A DNA stretch of 11,497 bases, taken from CAKSQF01 sp964568425. Its GTDB lineage: Bacteria > Bacillota > Clostridia > Oscillospirales > CAG-272. Below are positions 1-7,717 of the stretch, piece after piece. Where the stretch lies: assembly GCA_964568425.1 (NCBI GenBank), contig CAZMPO010000034.1, positions 1-11,497 of the forward strand, read 5' to 3'. A program made the position numbers and the translations under genes. The stretch's first letter is position 1; each line of letters begins with the position of its first letter. The notes beneath the pieces were generated by a model, which did no database searches, had not been told where the DNA came from, and saw only the letters and a program-made list of their open reading frames with translations.

Positions 1-1673
1 CTTTTCATTGTTCCCGTAAGCGATACACTTCCCGTGAGCTTTCTGTAGCTTTCAAGATAGATCGTATACTTGCACCCCATGGTAGTGCCGGTCTCTTCTC
101 TATGGGCTTTAAACACACCGTTTGAAAATGTGCCGCCATTTTCTGCCACACGGGTATACTCGCCAAGCGTCATCGGGATATCCCATGCCGAGGGCACGTC
201 ATCCGAATTTTTGTTGTATCCCGTGAACTTAACATAATACTTTTCATTTGTATACGCGCTCGGCTCAAGGTCGATAGTATTGTTCGGTTCGTACCCCGGC
301 TGCTTAACGAATCCAAAAGACAAATTGACCGTTTCGGCAGGATGTTTTGCCGCGACGTCGACGATCGACTTTCCGAGGACATGCAGACCGTATTTATGAT
401 TGCTTAATACTTCGTTGTATTCATAAACTCCCATGTTGCCGATGCCATATCTGCCTTCAACATCAATGTAGAGCTTTGAATCGATAACATCGACGCCGCG
501 GATCGCCGCGATTATGCCGTTATCGACATTGGATATATCCACGAAGCTGTTGTTTCTGATGATCACGCCCGCCTCGTTGCAGTCAACCGGTACGCGTGTT
601 CCGTCTTTGAGTTCAAAGAAGGAATACTCATCCTTGATTCCGTACTGAATGTCTCGTCTCAGATTACCTTTCAGTTTGACAGTCGAGTTGTCGATAATGA
701 GCTTTTCGGCACCGTCCTCGCTGACGCAGTACTTGTACACGGTCGGCATATAACCCTTTTTTACGTTTTCGCGTGCATAATGTCTGATCATCTGAGCATT
801 GACCGTACTGTCCTTTATGGTGCCAAACCCGTAAATATCGCCCTTCAGAGTGACTTTACTGTTGATTATCTCCGAGAACATAAAAATTCCCGCGTCACTT
901 TCAACCTCGCTGTCGACAATTTTTACATTGAAGAGATCGCCGAGCGACATGGTTTCAACAGTAGTATCATTTTTTGCAAATCCGCCATATGAATAGATCT
1001 TGGAGTTTTCAATAATCGTCGACTTTGCCATCGTGTTGGCAACAGTACCCGTACACACGTTAAATGTGCTGTTGGTTGGATTCTTTTTATAGTTGTTTTC
1101 GAAAATGATCTGAGTGTCATAAATGAAGATATTATTTTCCGCCATTATATGACTCACACCGCTTGCTACGACAGGACCATAGCGTTCGTTCTTGACATCG
1201 TTATTACCGAACTCAAGGTAGAGATCGCCGGGGGCTTTTTTATCGGTCAATATATACATACTACCCGTCGAGTAAAGAAGGTATCCGGGATAGTCCTTAT
1301 ATCCTGCGTTGGGACAGGACGATATAATGTTATCCTCGCCATCGATCATTATTACGATGTCACCATCGGCATAGATCGCTCCGCCGACGTAATCGGTGAG
1401 GGTCAAAACACCGTCATTGTAGGATGCGACCGTCTTGCCGTTCTTCTTGTATGTGAAGGTCTTGCTTTTCCCGATGGTATACTTTTTGTCGACATTTCCG
1501 TTGTTGCTGTTGTAAAACTTGATAACAGTCGGCGGGGTCAGTTTTGAGGTGTCCACGCTGTGTTTTTCGGATGATGCGATCGCCGCGCTTATCTCTATCG
1601 GCGGCAATACCATCGGCAAGATACCCACAAGGACAGCTATGCTCAAAACAATGCTGATGATTCTCTTTTTCAT
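1..1673 (-). CDS. Secreted beta-helix-like surface protein, C-terminus beyond window edge
   Basis: The reading frame is open for 557 codons from the ATG at 1673 to the window edge, so the C-terminus is missing. The N-terminus is a clear signal peptide: MKKR, then a hydrophobic stretch to about residue 25, with a plausible signal peptidase I site after ISAA near residue 31. The mature part is rich in Asn, Asp, Gly, Val and Ile. It has irregular strand-turn repeats (for example NSKIYSYGG, DSEVESDAG, NSKVTLKGD, DSTVNAQM, NSTVKLKGN, DSKLYIDVEG), as expected of a right-handed parallel beta-helix. The early segment GVLTLTDYVGGAIYADGDI resembles clostridial secreted proteins labelled carbohydrate-binding domain-containing. 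The last visible residues (KLTGSVSLTGTMK) could begin an Ig-like repeat. GGAGG lies 7 nt before the chosen ATG; the in-frame ATG at 1679 is too close to it. Role in glycan or host-surface binding is inference; no catalytic motif was recognised. Confidence 0.75.
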   Translation of the reverse strand, partial: MKKRIISIVLSIAVLVGILPMVLPPIEISAAIASSEKHSVDTSKLTPPTVIKFYNSNNGNVDKKYTIGKSKTFTYKKNGKTVASYNDGVLTLTDYVGGAIYADGDIVIMIDGEDNIISSCPNAGYKDYPGYLLYSTGSMYILTDKKAPGDLYLEFGNNDVKNERYGPVVASGVSHIMAENNIFIYDTQIIFENNYKKNPTNSTFNVCTGTVANTMAKSTIIENSKIYSYGGFAKNDTTVETMSLGDLFNVKIVDSEVESDAGIFMFSEIINSKVTLKGDIYGFGTIKDSTVNAQMIRHYARENVKKGYMPTVYKYCVSEDGAEKLIIDNSTVKLKGNLRRDIQYGIKDEYSFFELKDGTRVPVDCNEAGVIIRNNSFVDISNVDNGIIAAIRGVDVIDSKLYIDVEGRYGIGNMGVYEYNEVLSNHKYGLHVLGKSIVDVAAKHPAETVNLSFGFVKQPGYEPNNTIDLEPSAYTNEKYYVKFTGYNKNSDDVPSAWDIPMTLGEYTRVAENGGTFSNGVFKAHREETGTTMGCKYTIYLESYRKLTGSVSLTGTMK

Positions 1674-1741
1674 AATCATTCCTCCGTTCGATCGATCTTG
1701 GGTTCGGGCTGTTGCGTTACAGTCTACGTATTGCTGTTATT

Positions 1742-1770
1742 ATTTTATCACAAATTATACTTTATTGCAA
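1742..1770 (-). promoter_or_regulatory. Sigma-A promoter of the secreted protein gene
   Basis: On the minus strand TTGCAA (1765-1770) and TAAAAT (1742-1747) are separated by 17 nt, with an extended -10 TGA directly before TAAAAT. Transcription would start near 1735, giving a leader of about 60 nt before the ATG at 1673. The -35 hexamer sits inside the 10-bp palindrome TATTGCAATA (1763-1772). The same layout occurs upstream of the rhamnosidase gene. Confidence 0.7.
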
Positions 1771-1823
1771 TACCTTTTTTGCAAAAATCGACAAAAAATC
1801 AGATTTTTTTGCAGATAAGGTGG

Positions 1824-2357
1824 TCAATATCCCTCTTTAAGCACTCGTCTGACCTCGGCAAATGCGGCGTCCTCGCCTTTTTCGGCGAGCAAAGTTAAGA
1901 TAAACTCAAGCTCGCGAGCGGTCTCCTCGTGGATGAACATATGTCCCCTGCCTCGTCTGAAATATTCGAGGGGGTGCGAGTTTTGATAATTTTTGCCCTG
2001 ATAGATCTTGCTTGCGGCAATTCTGTCGCAGACCATCTCGGCAAAGTATTTTGGCGGCATCTTGATCGGCTCGACCTGCTTGGTTTTCGGGTTTATGTCG
2101 TTCCAATATTCGTAGTGATGCAGATTTCGTCCCTTATGATGCATCCATGCTCTGCTGTGCCCGAACTTTTCACGCTCGACCTCGTTTGGCGATCTCGTCC
2201 CCTGCCAATACTTCACCCCGGGAATAAACTCGGTCGGGCTGAATTTTGACAGATCGTGAAAAAGTCCGCGCATCGGTATCCCCGCCTTCACGCAGTGCAA
2301 AAAGACCTTATGCCGATGTCTGCACACCGTCTTCAAATGTCCGAAAAAGCTACCCAT
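1824..2357 (-). CDS. DUF5662 family protein (HD-like, function unknown)
   Basis: A 177-residue protein recognised by its conserved block: HDLSKFSPTEF (residues 34-44), FIPGVKYWQG, AWMHHKGRNLHHYEYW (70-85), then MPPKYFAEMVCDRIAASKIY. These match the DUF5662 family of Firmicutes, whose function is not established. The regularly placed His and Asp residues (H34-D35, H73-H74, H80-H81, the Asp in CDR) suggest a metal-binding HD-domain-like helical fold; that is inference. An ATG eight codons further upstream (2381) is in frame but lies at the predicted transcription start and has no ribosome binding site. GGAGG stands 9 nt before the ATG at 2357, so the shorter start was chosen. The gene is monocistronic and divergent from the rhamnosidase gene. 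Confidence 0.85.
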   Translation of the reverse strand: MGSFFGHLKTVCRHRHKVFLHCVKAGIPMRGLFHDLSKFSPTEFIPGVKYWQGTRSPNEVEREKFGHSRAWMHHKGRNLHHYEYWNDINPKTKQVEPIKMPPKYFAEMVCDRIAASKIYQGKNYQNSHPLEYFRRGRGHMFIHEETARELEFILTLLAEKGEDAAFAEVRRVLKEGY

Positions 2358-2387
2358 ACAAACAAGCCTCCATTCTTCCATCGTTAT

Positions 2388-2416
2388 ATTATATCTCGAA
2401 AAGATGAATTTTTCAA
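2388..2416 (-). promoter_or_regulatory. Sigma-A promoter of the DUF5662 gene
   Basis: On the minus strand TTGAAA (2411-2416) and a consensus TATAAT (2388-2393) are separated by exactly 17 nt. The predicted start of transcription is near 2381. This leaves about 24 nt of leader with GGAGG before the ATG at 2357 and excludes the upstream ATG as translation start. Confidence 0.8.
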
Positions 2417-2502
2417 GTATTTCGGCAAATATTTGTCAATCTTATCGTGAGCTTCTCAAAAAGCCTTACTCAACAAATGCCATGATGCGACAATCATCCA
2501 CC

Positions 2503-2695
2503 CGAGAAAACGATGATTAATTCGACCGCCAAATAAAGGTATCCCTTGTAGGGCGGGGGCGCCGCGAAAAAAAGTTCGCGGTGCCCCCGCCCTACAGGGA
2601 TAGTGGAAAATTGATTGTATCGGCTATAGATTTATTAAAAATCAAACCGTCAAAAAGCATTTTGCCAAAAGCACGAATTAATCATCGTTTTCCCG
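2503..2695. repeat. 193-bp composite element with 22-bp terminal inverted repeats
   Basis: The segment 2503-2524 (CGAGAAAACGATGATTAATTCG, read here in parts) and the reverse complement of 2674-2695 agree at 21 of 22 positions; only A/G at the third base differs. They enclose about 150 bp that contain the separate strong hairpin at 2540-2602. The similarity stops sharply on both sides of each arm. No coding frame of note is inside, and no clear target-site duplication was seen. The element fills most of the gene-free stretch 2417-2748 between two divergent genes. A MITE-like or other non-autonomous mobile palindrome is the favoured reading. A paired regulatory or transcription-insulating structure is the alternative. 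Confidence 0.6.
2540..2602. repeat. Near-perfect 28-bp GC-rich palindrome (REP-like hairpin)
   Basis: The left arm 2540-2568 starts TATCCCTTGTAGGGCGGGGG and the right arm 2575-2602 ends GCCCTACAGGGATA. The arms pair over 28 bp with one bulged T and one G-T wobble, around a 6-nt loop AAAAAG. No T-tract follows on either strand and both neighbouring genes are transcribed away from it, so it is not their terminator. GC-rich palindromes containing TGTAGGGCGGGG are, to my knowledge, often dispersed in intergenic regions of gut Clostridia, but copy number cannot be judged from this window. Confidence 0.7.
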
Positions 2696-2748
2696 AAGTC
2701 AGACCCATGCAGCCCACGGAATTATTTCAACAATTTCCGCAAAAGCTA

Positions 2749-2777
2749 TTGCAATATGTATTTTTTTGTGGTAAAAT
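2749..2777 (+). promoter_or_regulatory. Sigma-A promoter of the rhamnosidase-trmO unit
   Basis: TTGCAA (2749-2754) and TAAAAT (2772-2777) are 17 nt apart, with an extended -10 TGG directly before TAAAAT. The start of transcription is expected near 2784. The -35 lies in the palindrome TATTGCAATA (2747-2756). Just downstream, 2795-2813 holds an imperfect dyad (TATTCGT ... ACGATA) in a position where a repressor could bind; this operator reading is weak. AGGAG at 2831-2835 is 9 nt before the ATG. Confidence 0.7.
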
Positions 2778-2844
2778 AGGGGCACGGAAAAAAGTATTCG
2801 TTTACATACGATAACAAATAAAATTCACAAAGGAGACTGTATTT

Positions 2845-5628
2845 ATGGAAAAATACACTACCGAAATATTCGACCTTCGAGTCGAAAATCTGCTTCCGCC
2901 CTGCACTGTTGATGTGCCGAAACCGCGATTTTCATGGAAAATGCGCTCGGATGTTCTCGGTCAGCGGCAAAAGAGTTTCCAAATAGTCGTAAAGGACGGC
3001 GAGAGGGTCGTTTGGGACAGCGATGTTGTCGTCTCGGATCTGTCGGTCGATATCGCCTACGACGGCGAGGAGCTTGCCTCCTCGACAAGCTACGCATGGG
3101 AGCTGACGGTCTATGACGGCTCATCGGTCGCGCACACTGCAAGCTCGACATTTGACACGGGCATCGGCGGCAGGATCGGGTTTGAATCGGCAGGGGCGAT
3201 CTACATTTCGGCAGACTGCGAGCAAAAAGAAGGCGTTGCACTCAGAAAGGTATTCAGACCCTCGGGAAAGATCAGTTCGGCAAAGCTTTACACGACCGGT
3301 CTCGGCGTATACGAGAGCTTTATCAACGGAGAGCGTGTCGGCGCGCTCATGCCCTCGGGCGAGCGTATCTATCACGAGCTGAAGCCCGGATTTTCGGAAG
3401 TTCCAAAGCGTCAATATTACAGCTCATTCGACGTGACCGACATGATCGACGAGACCCATGACAACACACTGTCGGCAATGCTCGGCAGCGGATGGTGGTC
3501 GGGTGATATCATGAACGGCTACGGCAAGAAGAACGCATATCTCGCACTGCTTCTGATCAAATATGAGGACGGCAGTGTCGAGCGTGTTGTCACCGATCTT
3601 TCATGGAGATCGGCATGTGCGTCACCGATCACATATGCGGACATTTTCAACGGCGAGTGCTACGACGCACGCATCGGTGTTGAATGGATGAGACCCGATT
3701 TTGACGAGTCAAATTGGGGCGGCGTTGTGCACAACGAGGAATTTTGCGGCAAGATCACCGCTTGGGTCGGCTCGCCGATCACCGTACATCACGAGCTCGA
3801 GCGCGCGCCGATATCGGCTGTCATATACAGCGGTGCGGAGGGTGCGACCGACGAGCGATACGGAAGGATCAAGGTCGTTCGCGAGTACAGCGGCATAGAT
3901 GGCGGCATCGAGCTCTCCCCCGACGAGGTACTGCTTATAGACTTCGGTCAGAATTTCGCGGGATGGGAAAAGATATCGGTCAGCGGCGAACGCGGCACAA
4001 AGCTTTGCGTACGCCACGGCGAGACGCTCAACGACAACATGGGCGAAAAGTCACGCGGAAATGACGGTCCCGGAGGCAGTGTATACAATGCAAACTACCG
4101 TGCCGCAAAGGCATCGACCGAATACATTCTGTCGGGTGACGGTGTCGAGAATTATCACCCGTCGCTGAGTTTCTTCGGATTTAGATACATCGAGATCAGG
4201 GTTGACAAACAGGTAAAGCTGTACGATGCGGTCGGCGAGGTCGTTTCCTCTGTCGAACAGCTTACCGGCTTTATGGAAACATCCGACAAGAAGATCAACC
4301 GGCTTATCGAAAATGTCCGTTGGGGACAGCTTTCGAACTATCTTTCGGTCCCGACCGACTGTCCGCAAAGAGACGAGCGTCAGGGCTGGACGGGCGACAC
4401 GCAGGCATTCGCGTCCGCAGGTTGTTACATGGGATTTTCCGAGAGTTTCCTTGAAAAGTTCATGTACGATCTGCGCGACACGCAAAACGACGAGGGCGCA
4501 TATCCCGGAACCGCTCCCACCGGCAGATACAACGGCGGTCACTGGGGCGGCACAGGCTGGGCAGACGCCGGCGTGATAGTTCCCTACACCCTCTACACCC
4601 TCTACGGCGACAAGCGCGTGATCGAGGACAGCTGGGAGTCGATGGAAAAATATGTCGACGGCTTCCTCGGAAAGACCGAGCTGCACGGTCCGCTCAATGT
4701 CTGGGGCGACTGGCTTGCGTACGAATCAAACGACGACGAGATACAGTCGATGATCGCCGCGGCTTATTATGCGTGGGATGCGCAGATGATGGCTGAAATG
4801 GCTGCCGCGATCGGAAAGCTTGACGATATTGCAAAATACAAGAAGGTCGCGGCACTCGTCAAGGAGAATTTCGCGAAAAAATATGTCAACGAGGACGGAA
4901 CTCTCCGTCGTCCCGAGCAGTCGGTATGCCTTTACGCGCTCTATGTCGACATGCTGCCAAGCGATCGTTCGAGAGAGGCAGTCATGGGTCAGCTCATTTC
5001 AAACTTTGAGCGCACAGGCAACAGACTCCAGACCGGATTTCTCGGCACGAAGATCATTCTCGACACACTCACGAAGATCGGCAGAAACGACATCGCATAC
5101 TCGCTCCTTCTCCAAGAGAAAAACCCCTCATGGCTCTATTCGGTGCTCCAAGGCGCGACGACCATTTGGGAGAGATGGAACTCCTACACGATCGAGAACG
5201 GATTCGGCGATGTGGCAATGAACTCCTTCAACCACTACGCCTACGGTGCTGTCGCATCCTGGATGTTCCGCACGATGGCAGGCTTCAACGCCGATCCTGT
5301 CGAGCCGGGCTTCAAGCACGCGATCATCTCGCCGATGCCCGATACGCGCATTCCGAGCGTTGATGCAAAATACAACAGCGCATACGGTCTGTACACTGCA
5401 AGATCGGAGCTTACCGACAGCACATGGAGCTACTCGTTTGCCCTGCCCGCAAACACGAGCGCGCGCATCGTCATCCCGACCGAGGGCTTTGCGAGCCTTA
5501 CCGTAAACGGCAAGACCCCCGAGTCGCTCGAACAAAAAGCCGACGGCATCGTATTTGTCGGCTGTGACGGCGGCATCGCGTATTTCGACGCTGTTGCGGG
5601 ATCGTTCGACATTGTCTGCACGAAATAA
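2845..5628 (+). CDS. Alpha-L-rhamnosidase, glycoside hydrolase family 78, cytoplasmic
   Basis: A 927-residue enzyme that removes terminal alpha-L-rhamnose from plant glycosides, pectin fragments or glycans by an inverting mechanism. Domain order follows the bacterial family: an N-terminal beta-sandwich (about 8-110, with DVPKPRFSW); the Bac_rhamnosid_N domain (about 130-335, containing LGSGWWSGD); a jelly-roll domain (about 350-455, containing DFGQNFAGW); an (alpha/alpha)6 catalytic barrel (about 465-815); and a C-terminal beta domain (about 820-925). The catalytic signature DCPQRDERQGWTGD is intact. By analogy with Streptomyces avermitilis Rha78A, E511 is the general acid and E776 in TIWERW the general base, with D505 and D518 binding substrate. 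No signal peptide or anchor is visible, so it should act on imported oligosaccharides. The start is fixed by AGGAG 9 nt upstream. Length is normal and nothing appears broken. It is followed after 6 bp by trmO. Confidence 0.95.
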   Translation: MEKYTTEIFDLRVENLLPPCTVDVPKPRFSWKMRSDVLGQRQKSFQIVVKDGERVVWDSDVVVSDLSVDIAYDGEELASSTSYAWELTVYDGSSVAHTASSTFDTGIGGRIGFESAGAIYISADCEQKEGVALRKVFRPSGKISSAKLYTTGLGVYESFINGERVGALMPSGERIYHELKPGFSEVPKRQYYSSFDVTDMIDETHDNTLSAMLGSGWWSGDIMNGYGKKNAYLALLLIKYEDGSVERVVTDLSWRSACASPITYADIFNGECYDARIGVEWMRPDFDESNWGGVVHNEEFCGKITAWVGSPITVHHELERAPISAVIYSGAEGATDERYGRIKVVREYSGIDGGIELSPDEVLLIDFGQNFAGWEKISVSGERGTKLCVRHGETLNDNMGEKSRGNDGPGGSVYNANYRAAKASTEYILSGDGVENYHPSLSFFGFRYIEIRVDKQVKLYDAVGEVVSSVEQLTGFMETSDKKINRLIENVRWGQLSNYLSVPTDCPQRDERQGWTGDTQAFASAGCYMGFSESFLEKFMYDLRDTQNDEGAYPGTAPTGRYNGGHWGGTGWADAGVIVPYTLYTLYGDKRVIEDSWESMEKYVDGFLGKTELHGPLNVWGDWLAYESNDDEIQSMIAAAYYAWDAQMMAEMAAAIGKLDDIAKYKKVAALVKENFAKKYVNEDGTLRRPEQSVCLYALYVDMLPSDRSREAVMGQLISNFERTGNRLQTGFLGTKIILDTLTKIGRNDIAYSLLLQEKNPSWLYSVLQGATTIWERWNSYTIENGFGDVAMNSFNHYAYGAVASWMFRTMAGFNADPVEPGFKHAIISPMPDTRIPSVDAKYNSAYGLYTARSELTDSTWSYSFALPANTSARIVIPTEGFASLTVNGKTPESLEQKADGIVFVGCDGGIAYFDAVAGSFDIVCTK

Positions 5629-5634
5629 CAAATA

Positions 5635-6318
5635 ATGGATGAAAGCAGTATAAGCATAAGCATTATCGGGCATATTCGCTCTGATTTCCCCGAAAAATTC
5701 GGCATTCCGAGGCAAAGCGGCAGAATAAAAAAGCTTCGATCGGTGATCGTCCTCGATGGCAAATACAAAAGTCCCGAGGCACTGCGCGGACTTGAGGGAT
5801 TCTCGCATCTGTGGGTGCTTTGGATATTCTCGCAAACACCGATCGGCAAATGGTCGCCGACCGTTCGCCCGCCGAGGCTCGGGGGCAATCGTCGAATGGG
5901 CGTATTTGCAACAAGGTCGCCCTACCGTCCGAATCCGATCGGCATGTCGGCACTCGAGATAGAAAAGATCGACCCCGAAAAAGGCGAGATCACCGTACTC
6001 GGGGGAGATATTTTGGATGGCACGCCGATCATCGACATAAAGCCCTACCTTCCGTCAGCCGATCGAATAGACAACGCCATCGGGGGCTTTGCCGACGGCG
6101 CACTCTCGCACAGGCTGAATGTAGTCCCGGGCGAGGGGACAAGCGGCATACTGTCGAAGGATGAGCAAGATCTGATATGCGACATCCTCGCCGATGACCC
6201 GAGGCCGTCCTATCAAAACGACCCCGATCGCATCTACGGCATGGATTACGCCGACATTTCGGTCAAATTCAAAGTAAACGGCAACGATCTGACGATCGTT
6301 GAGATCGAAAAACATTAA
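5635..6318 (+). CDS. trmO: tRNA (t6A37)-N6-methyltransferase TrmO (TsaA/YaeB family)
   Basis: A 227-residue protein of the TsaA/YaeB family. In E. coli the enzyme uses S-adenosylmethionine to methylate t6A at position 37 of tRNA-Thr to m6t6A. Diagnostic segments are FGIPRQSG (22-29), FSHLWVLWIF (56-65), VRPPRLGGNRRMGVFATRSP (77-96), YRPNPIGMSALEI (97-109) and GGDILDGTPIIDIKPYLP (123-140). The C-terminal DPRPSYQNDPDRIYG matches the family's extension. The ATG is 6 bp after the rhamnosidase stop and has no good Shine-Dalgarno sequence, so translation probably depends on coupling to the upstream gene. No separate promoter was seen in the short gap. A strong terminator follows 6 bp after the stop. 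The pairing with a rhamnosidase has no obvious metabolic logic. Confidence 0.93.
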   Translation: MDESSISISIIGHIRSDFPEKFGIPRQSGRIKKLRSVIVLDGKYKSPEALRGLEGFSHLWVLWIFSQTPIGKWSPTVRPPRLGGNRRMGVFATRSPYRPNPIGMSALEIEKIDPEKGEITVLGGDILDGTPIIDIKPYLPSADRIDNAIGGFADGALSHRLNVVPGEGTSGILSKDEQDLICDILADDPRPSYQNDPDRIYGMDYADISVKFKVNGNDLTIVEIEKH

Positions 6319-6324
6319 TACACG

Positions 6325-6362
6325 AAAAAGCTGTCTCAGGTTGCATTCTGAGACAGCTTTTT
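6325..6362. terminator. Bidirectional intrinsic terminator between trmO and the MATE gene
   Basis: A perfect 15-bp stem: the arms AAAAAGCTGTCTCAG (6325-6339) and CTGAGACAGCTTTTT (6348-6362) enclose an 8-nt loop. The A/T ends give a T-tract on both strands. It therefore ends both the plus-strand rhamnosidase-trmO transcript and the convergent minus-strand five-gene transcript, whose last stop codon is at 6365. Confidence 0.92.
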
Positions 6363-6364
6363 AA

Positions 6365-7717
6365 TTAATCCATACTCTTCCCGAGTTTTCGGTAAACGCC
6401 GAGGCGCATGGTGAGAAAGGATGCGAGACCGCCGATGAAATTGGATATCGGCTCGGCAATGAAAACGCCCGGAGCACCGAGACCGACCCGTGGCAGTATC
6501 AAGGTAAGCGGAAGGACGATTATGACCTTGCGAAGGAGCGAAAAAAAGATCGCATGTCCCGACATTCCGAGTGCCTGAAAGGTCGATTGTCCCGCGAACT
6601 GAAACGCCATGAAAACAAATCCGAAGAAATAGATCGTAAGCATTTCCGCGCCCTTTGCGATGGTCGCGGGGTCATCTGAGAATATCCCGACCCAAAATTT
6701 CGGGAAGAGCAATATAAGTATCCACGCGACGGCGGTGTAGCTCGCGCCGACCATCGTATTGAACTTTATTCCCTGTCTGACTCTGTCATATCGTTTTGCA
6801 CCGAAATTATAGCTGATCACCGGCTGAGAGCCGCTGACTACGCCGTTTACCGGCAGAGTGAATATCTCCCGCACCGAGTTCATGACGGTCATAACACCGA
6901 CATAGAGATCGCCGCCGAAATTTTGAAGCGTTCTGTTGCTGACAGCCTGCACGATGCAGGTCGTGCCCGACATTATGAAATTTGCCGCCCCGAGCTTTGA
7001 TATATCCGCGGTTATTTTGCCGTTTATTCTTATGCTGTCGATCGAAAGAGGTATCTGCACCCGTCTGCCGAAAAGAAAGGCAAGTATCCAGAGGGCAGAC
7101 AGTATCTGCGATATGACGGTCGCGATCGCCGCACCGCGAACTCCCATGTCAAGGACGAATATAAAGATCGGGTCGAGCGCGATGTTGGCAAGAGCTCCTA
7201 TCACAACAGACATCATGCCGATCTTCGGAAAGCCCTGTGCGTTTATAAAGCCCGCAAGTCCGCCCCCGACCATCGAAAAGAATGTTCCGATCAAATAGAC
7301 CTCGAGATAGTCTTTTGCGTACACAAGCGACTCCTCGCCCGCGCCGAACGCGACAAGTATCGGTTCGGAGAAGAAATAGCCGACAAAGGTCAGCGCGATC
7401 GAGCTTAGGGCGATCAGTGCAAACGAGTTGCCGAGTATTCGTTTTGCGCGCTCGTCATTTCCGCGTCCGCGTTCGATCGAAAAGAGCGGAACAGCACCCG
7501 TCCCGAACAGCGCAGCAAAGCCCGAGATGAGGGTAACTATGGGAAATGTCAGACCGACGCCCGTCAGAGCGAGATTATCCCCGTCCCCCATGTGACCGAG
7601 GTAGATCCTGTCAACGACATTGTAAAGCAGCTGAACGAGCTGTGCGACGGTCAGCGGCACTGCCTGTGCTATTATCGCGCGCTTGACCGAGCCTTTGGTA
7701 AAATCATTTTGTTTCAT
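6365..7717 (-). CDS. MATE family efflux transporter
   Basis: A 450-residue integral membrane protein with about twelve hydrophobic segments, the usual size and layout of multidrug and toxic compound extrusion (MATE) carriers. These export cationic or other small molecules by antiport with Na+ or H+. Recognisable parts are the N-terminal LTVAQLVQLLYNVVDRIYLGHMG with GVGLTFPI after it, and in the second half EIFTLPVNGVVSGSQPVISYNFGAK, the conserved loop of the DinF/NorM-like clostridial group. It is the last gene of the minus-strand operon and its first codons lie inside the end of the GH43 gene (14-nt overlap). A GTG two codons upstream (7723) is also possible. Neither start has a convincing ribosome binding site, so coupling to GH43 translation is likely. 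The substrate cannot be told from sequence; context hints at a sugar-, nucleoside- or glycoside-derived compound, but MATE genes occur in many contexts. Confidence 0.92.
   Translation of the reverse strand: MKQNDFTKGSVKRAIIAQAVPLTVAQLVQLLYNVVDRIYLGHMGDGDNLALTGVGLTFPIVTLISGFAALFGTGAVPLFSIERGRGNDERAKRILGNSFALIALSSIALTFVGYFFSEPILVAFGAGEESLVYAKDYLEVYLIGTFFSMVGGGLAGFINAQGFPKIGMMSVVIGALANIALDPIFIFVLDMGVRGAAIATVISQILSALWILAFLFGRRVQIPLSIDSIRINGKITADISKLGAANFIMSGTTCIVQAVSNRTLQNFGGDLYVGVMTVMNSVREIFTLPVNGVVSGSQPVISYNFGAKRYDRVRQGIKFNTMVGASYTAVAWILILLFPKFWVGIFSDDPATIAKGAEMLTIYFFGFVFMAFQFAGQSTFQALGMSGHAIFFSLLRKVIIVLPLTLILPRVGLGAPGVFIAEPISNFIGGLASFLTMRLGVYRKLGKSMD

Noticed and set aside
1149..1547. 132-codon plus-strand open frame
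   Set aside because: It lies wholly antisense to the secreted protein gene, has no ribosome binding site and no recognisable family; the opposite strand has signal peptide, promoter and repeats.
1780..1813. Terminator of the DUF5662 gene
   Set aside because: An A/T-only inverted repeat (TGCAAAAA ... TTTTTGCA) is present, but the stem has almost no GC pairs and no T-tract follows it on the minus strand. Too weak to call.
4051..5835. Two long minus-strand open frames (211 and 235 codons)
   Set aside because: Both are antisense to the GH78 gene, one also covering the start of trmO. Composition is Arg/Val/Ala-rich without any family motif.
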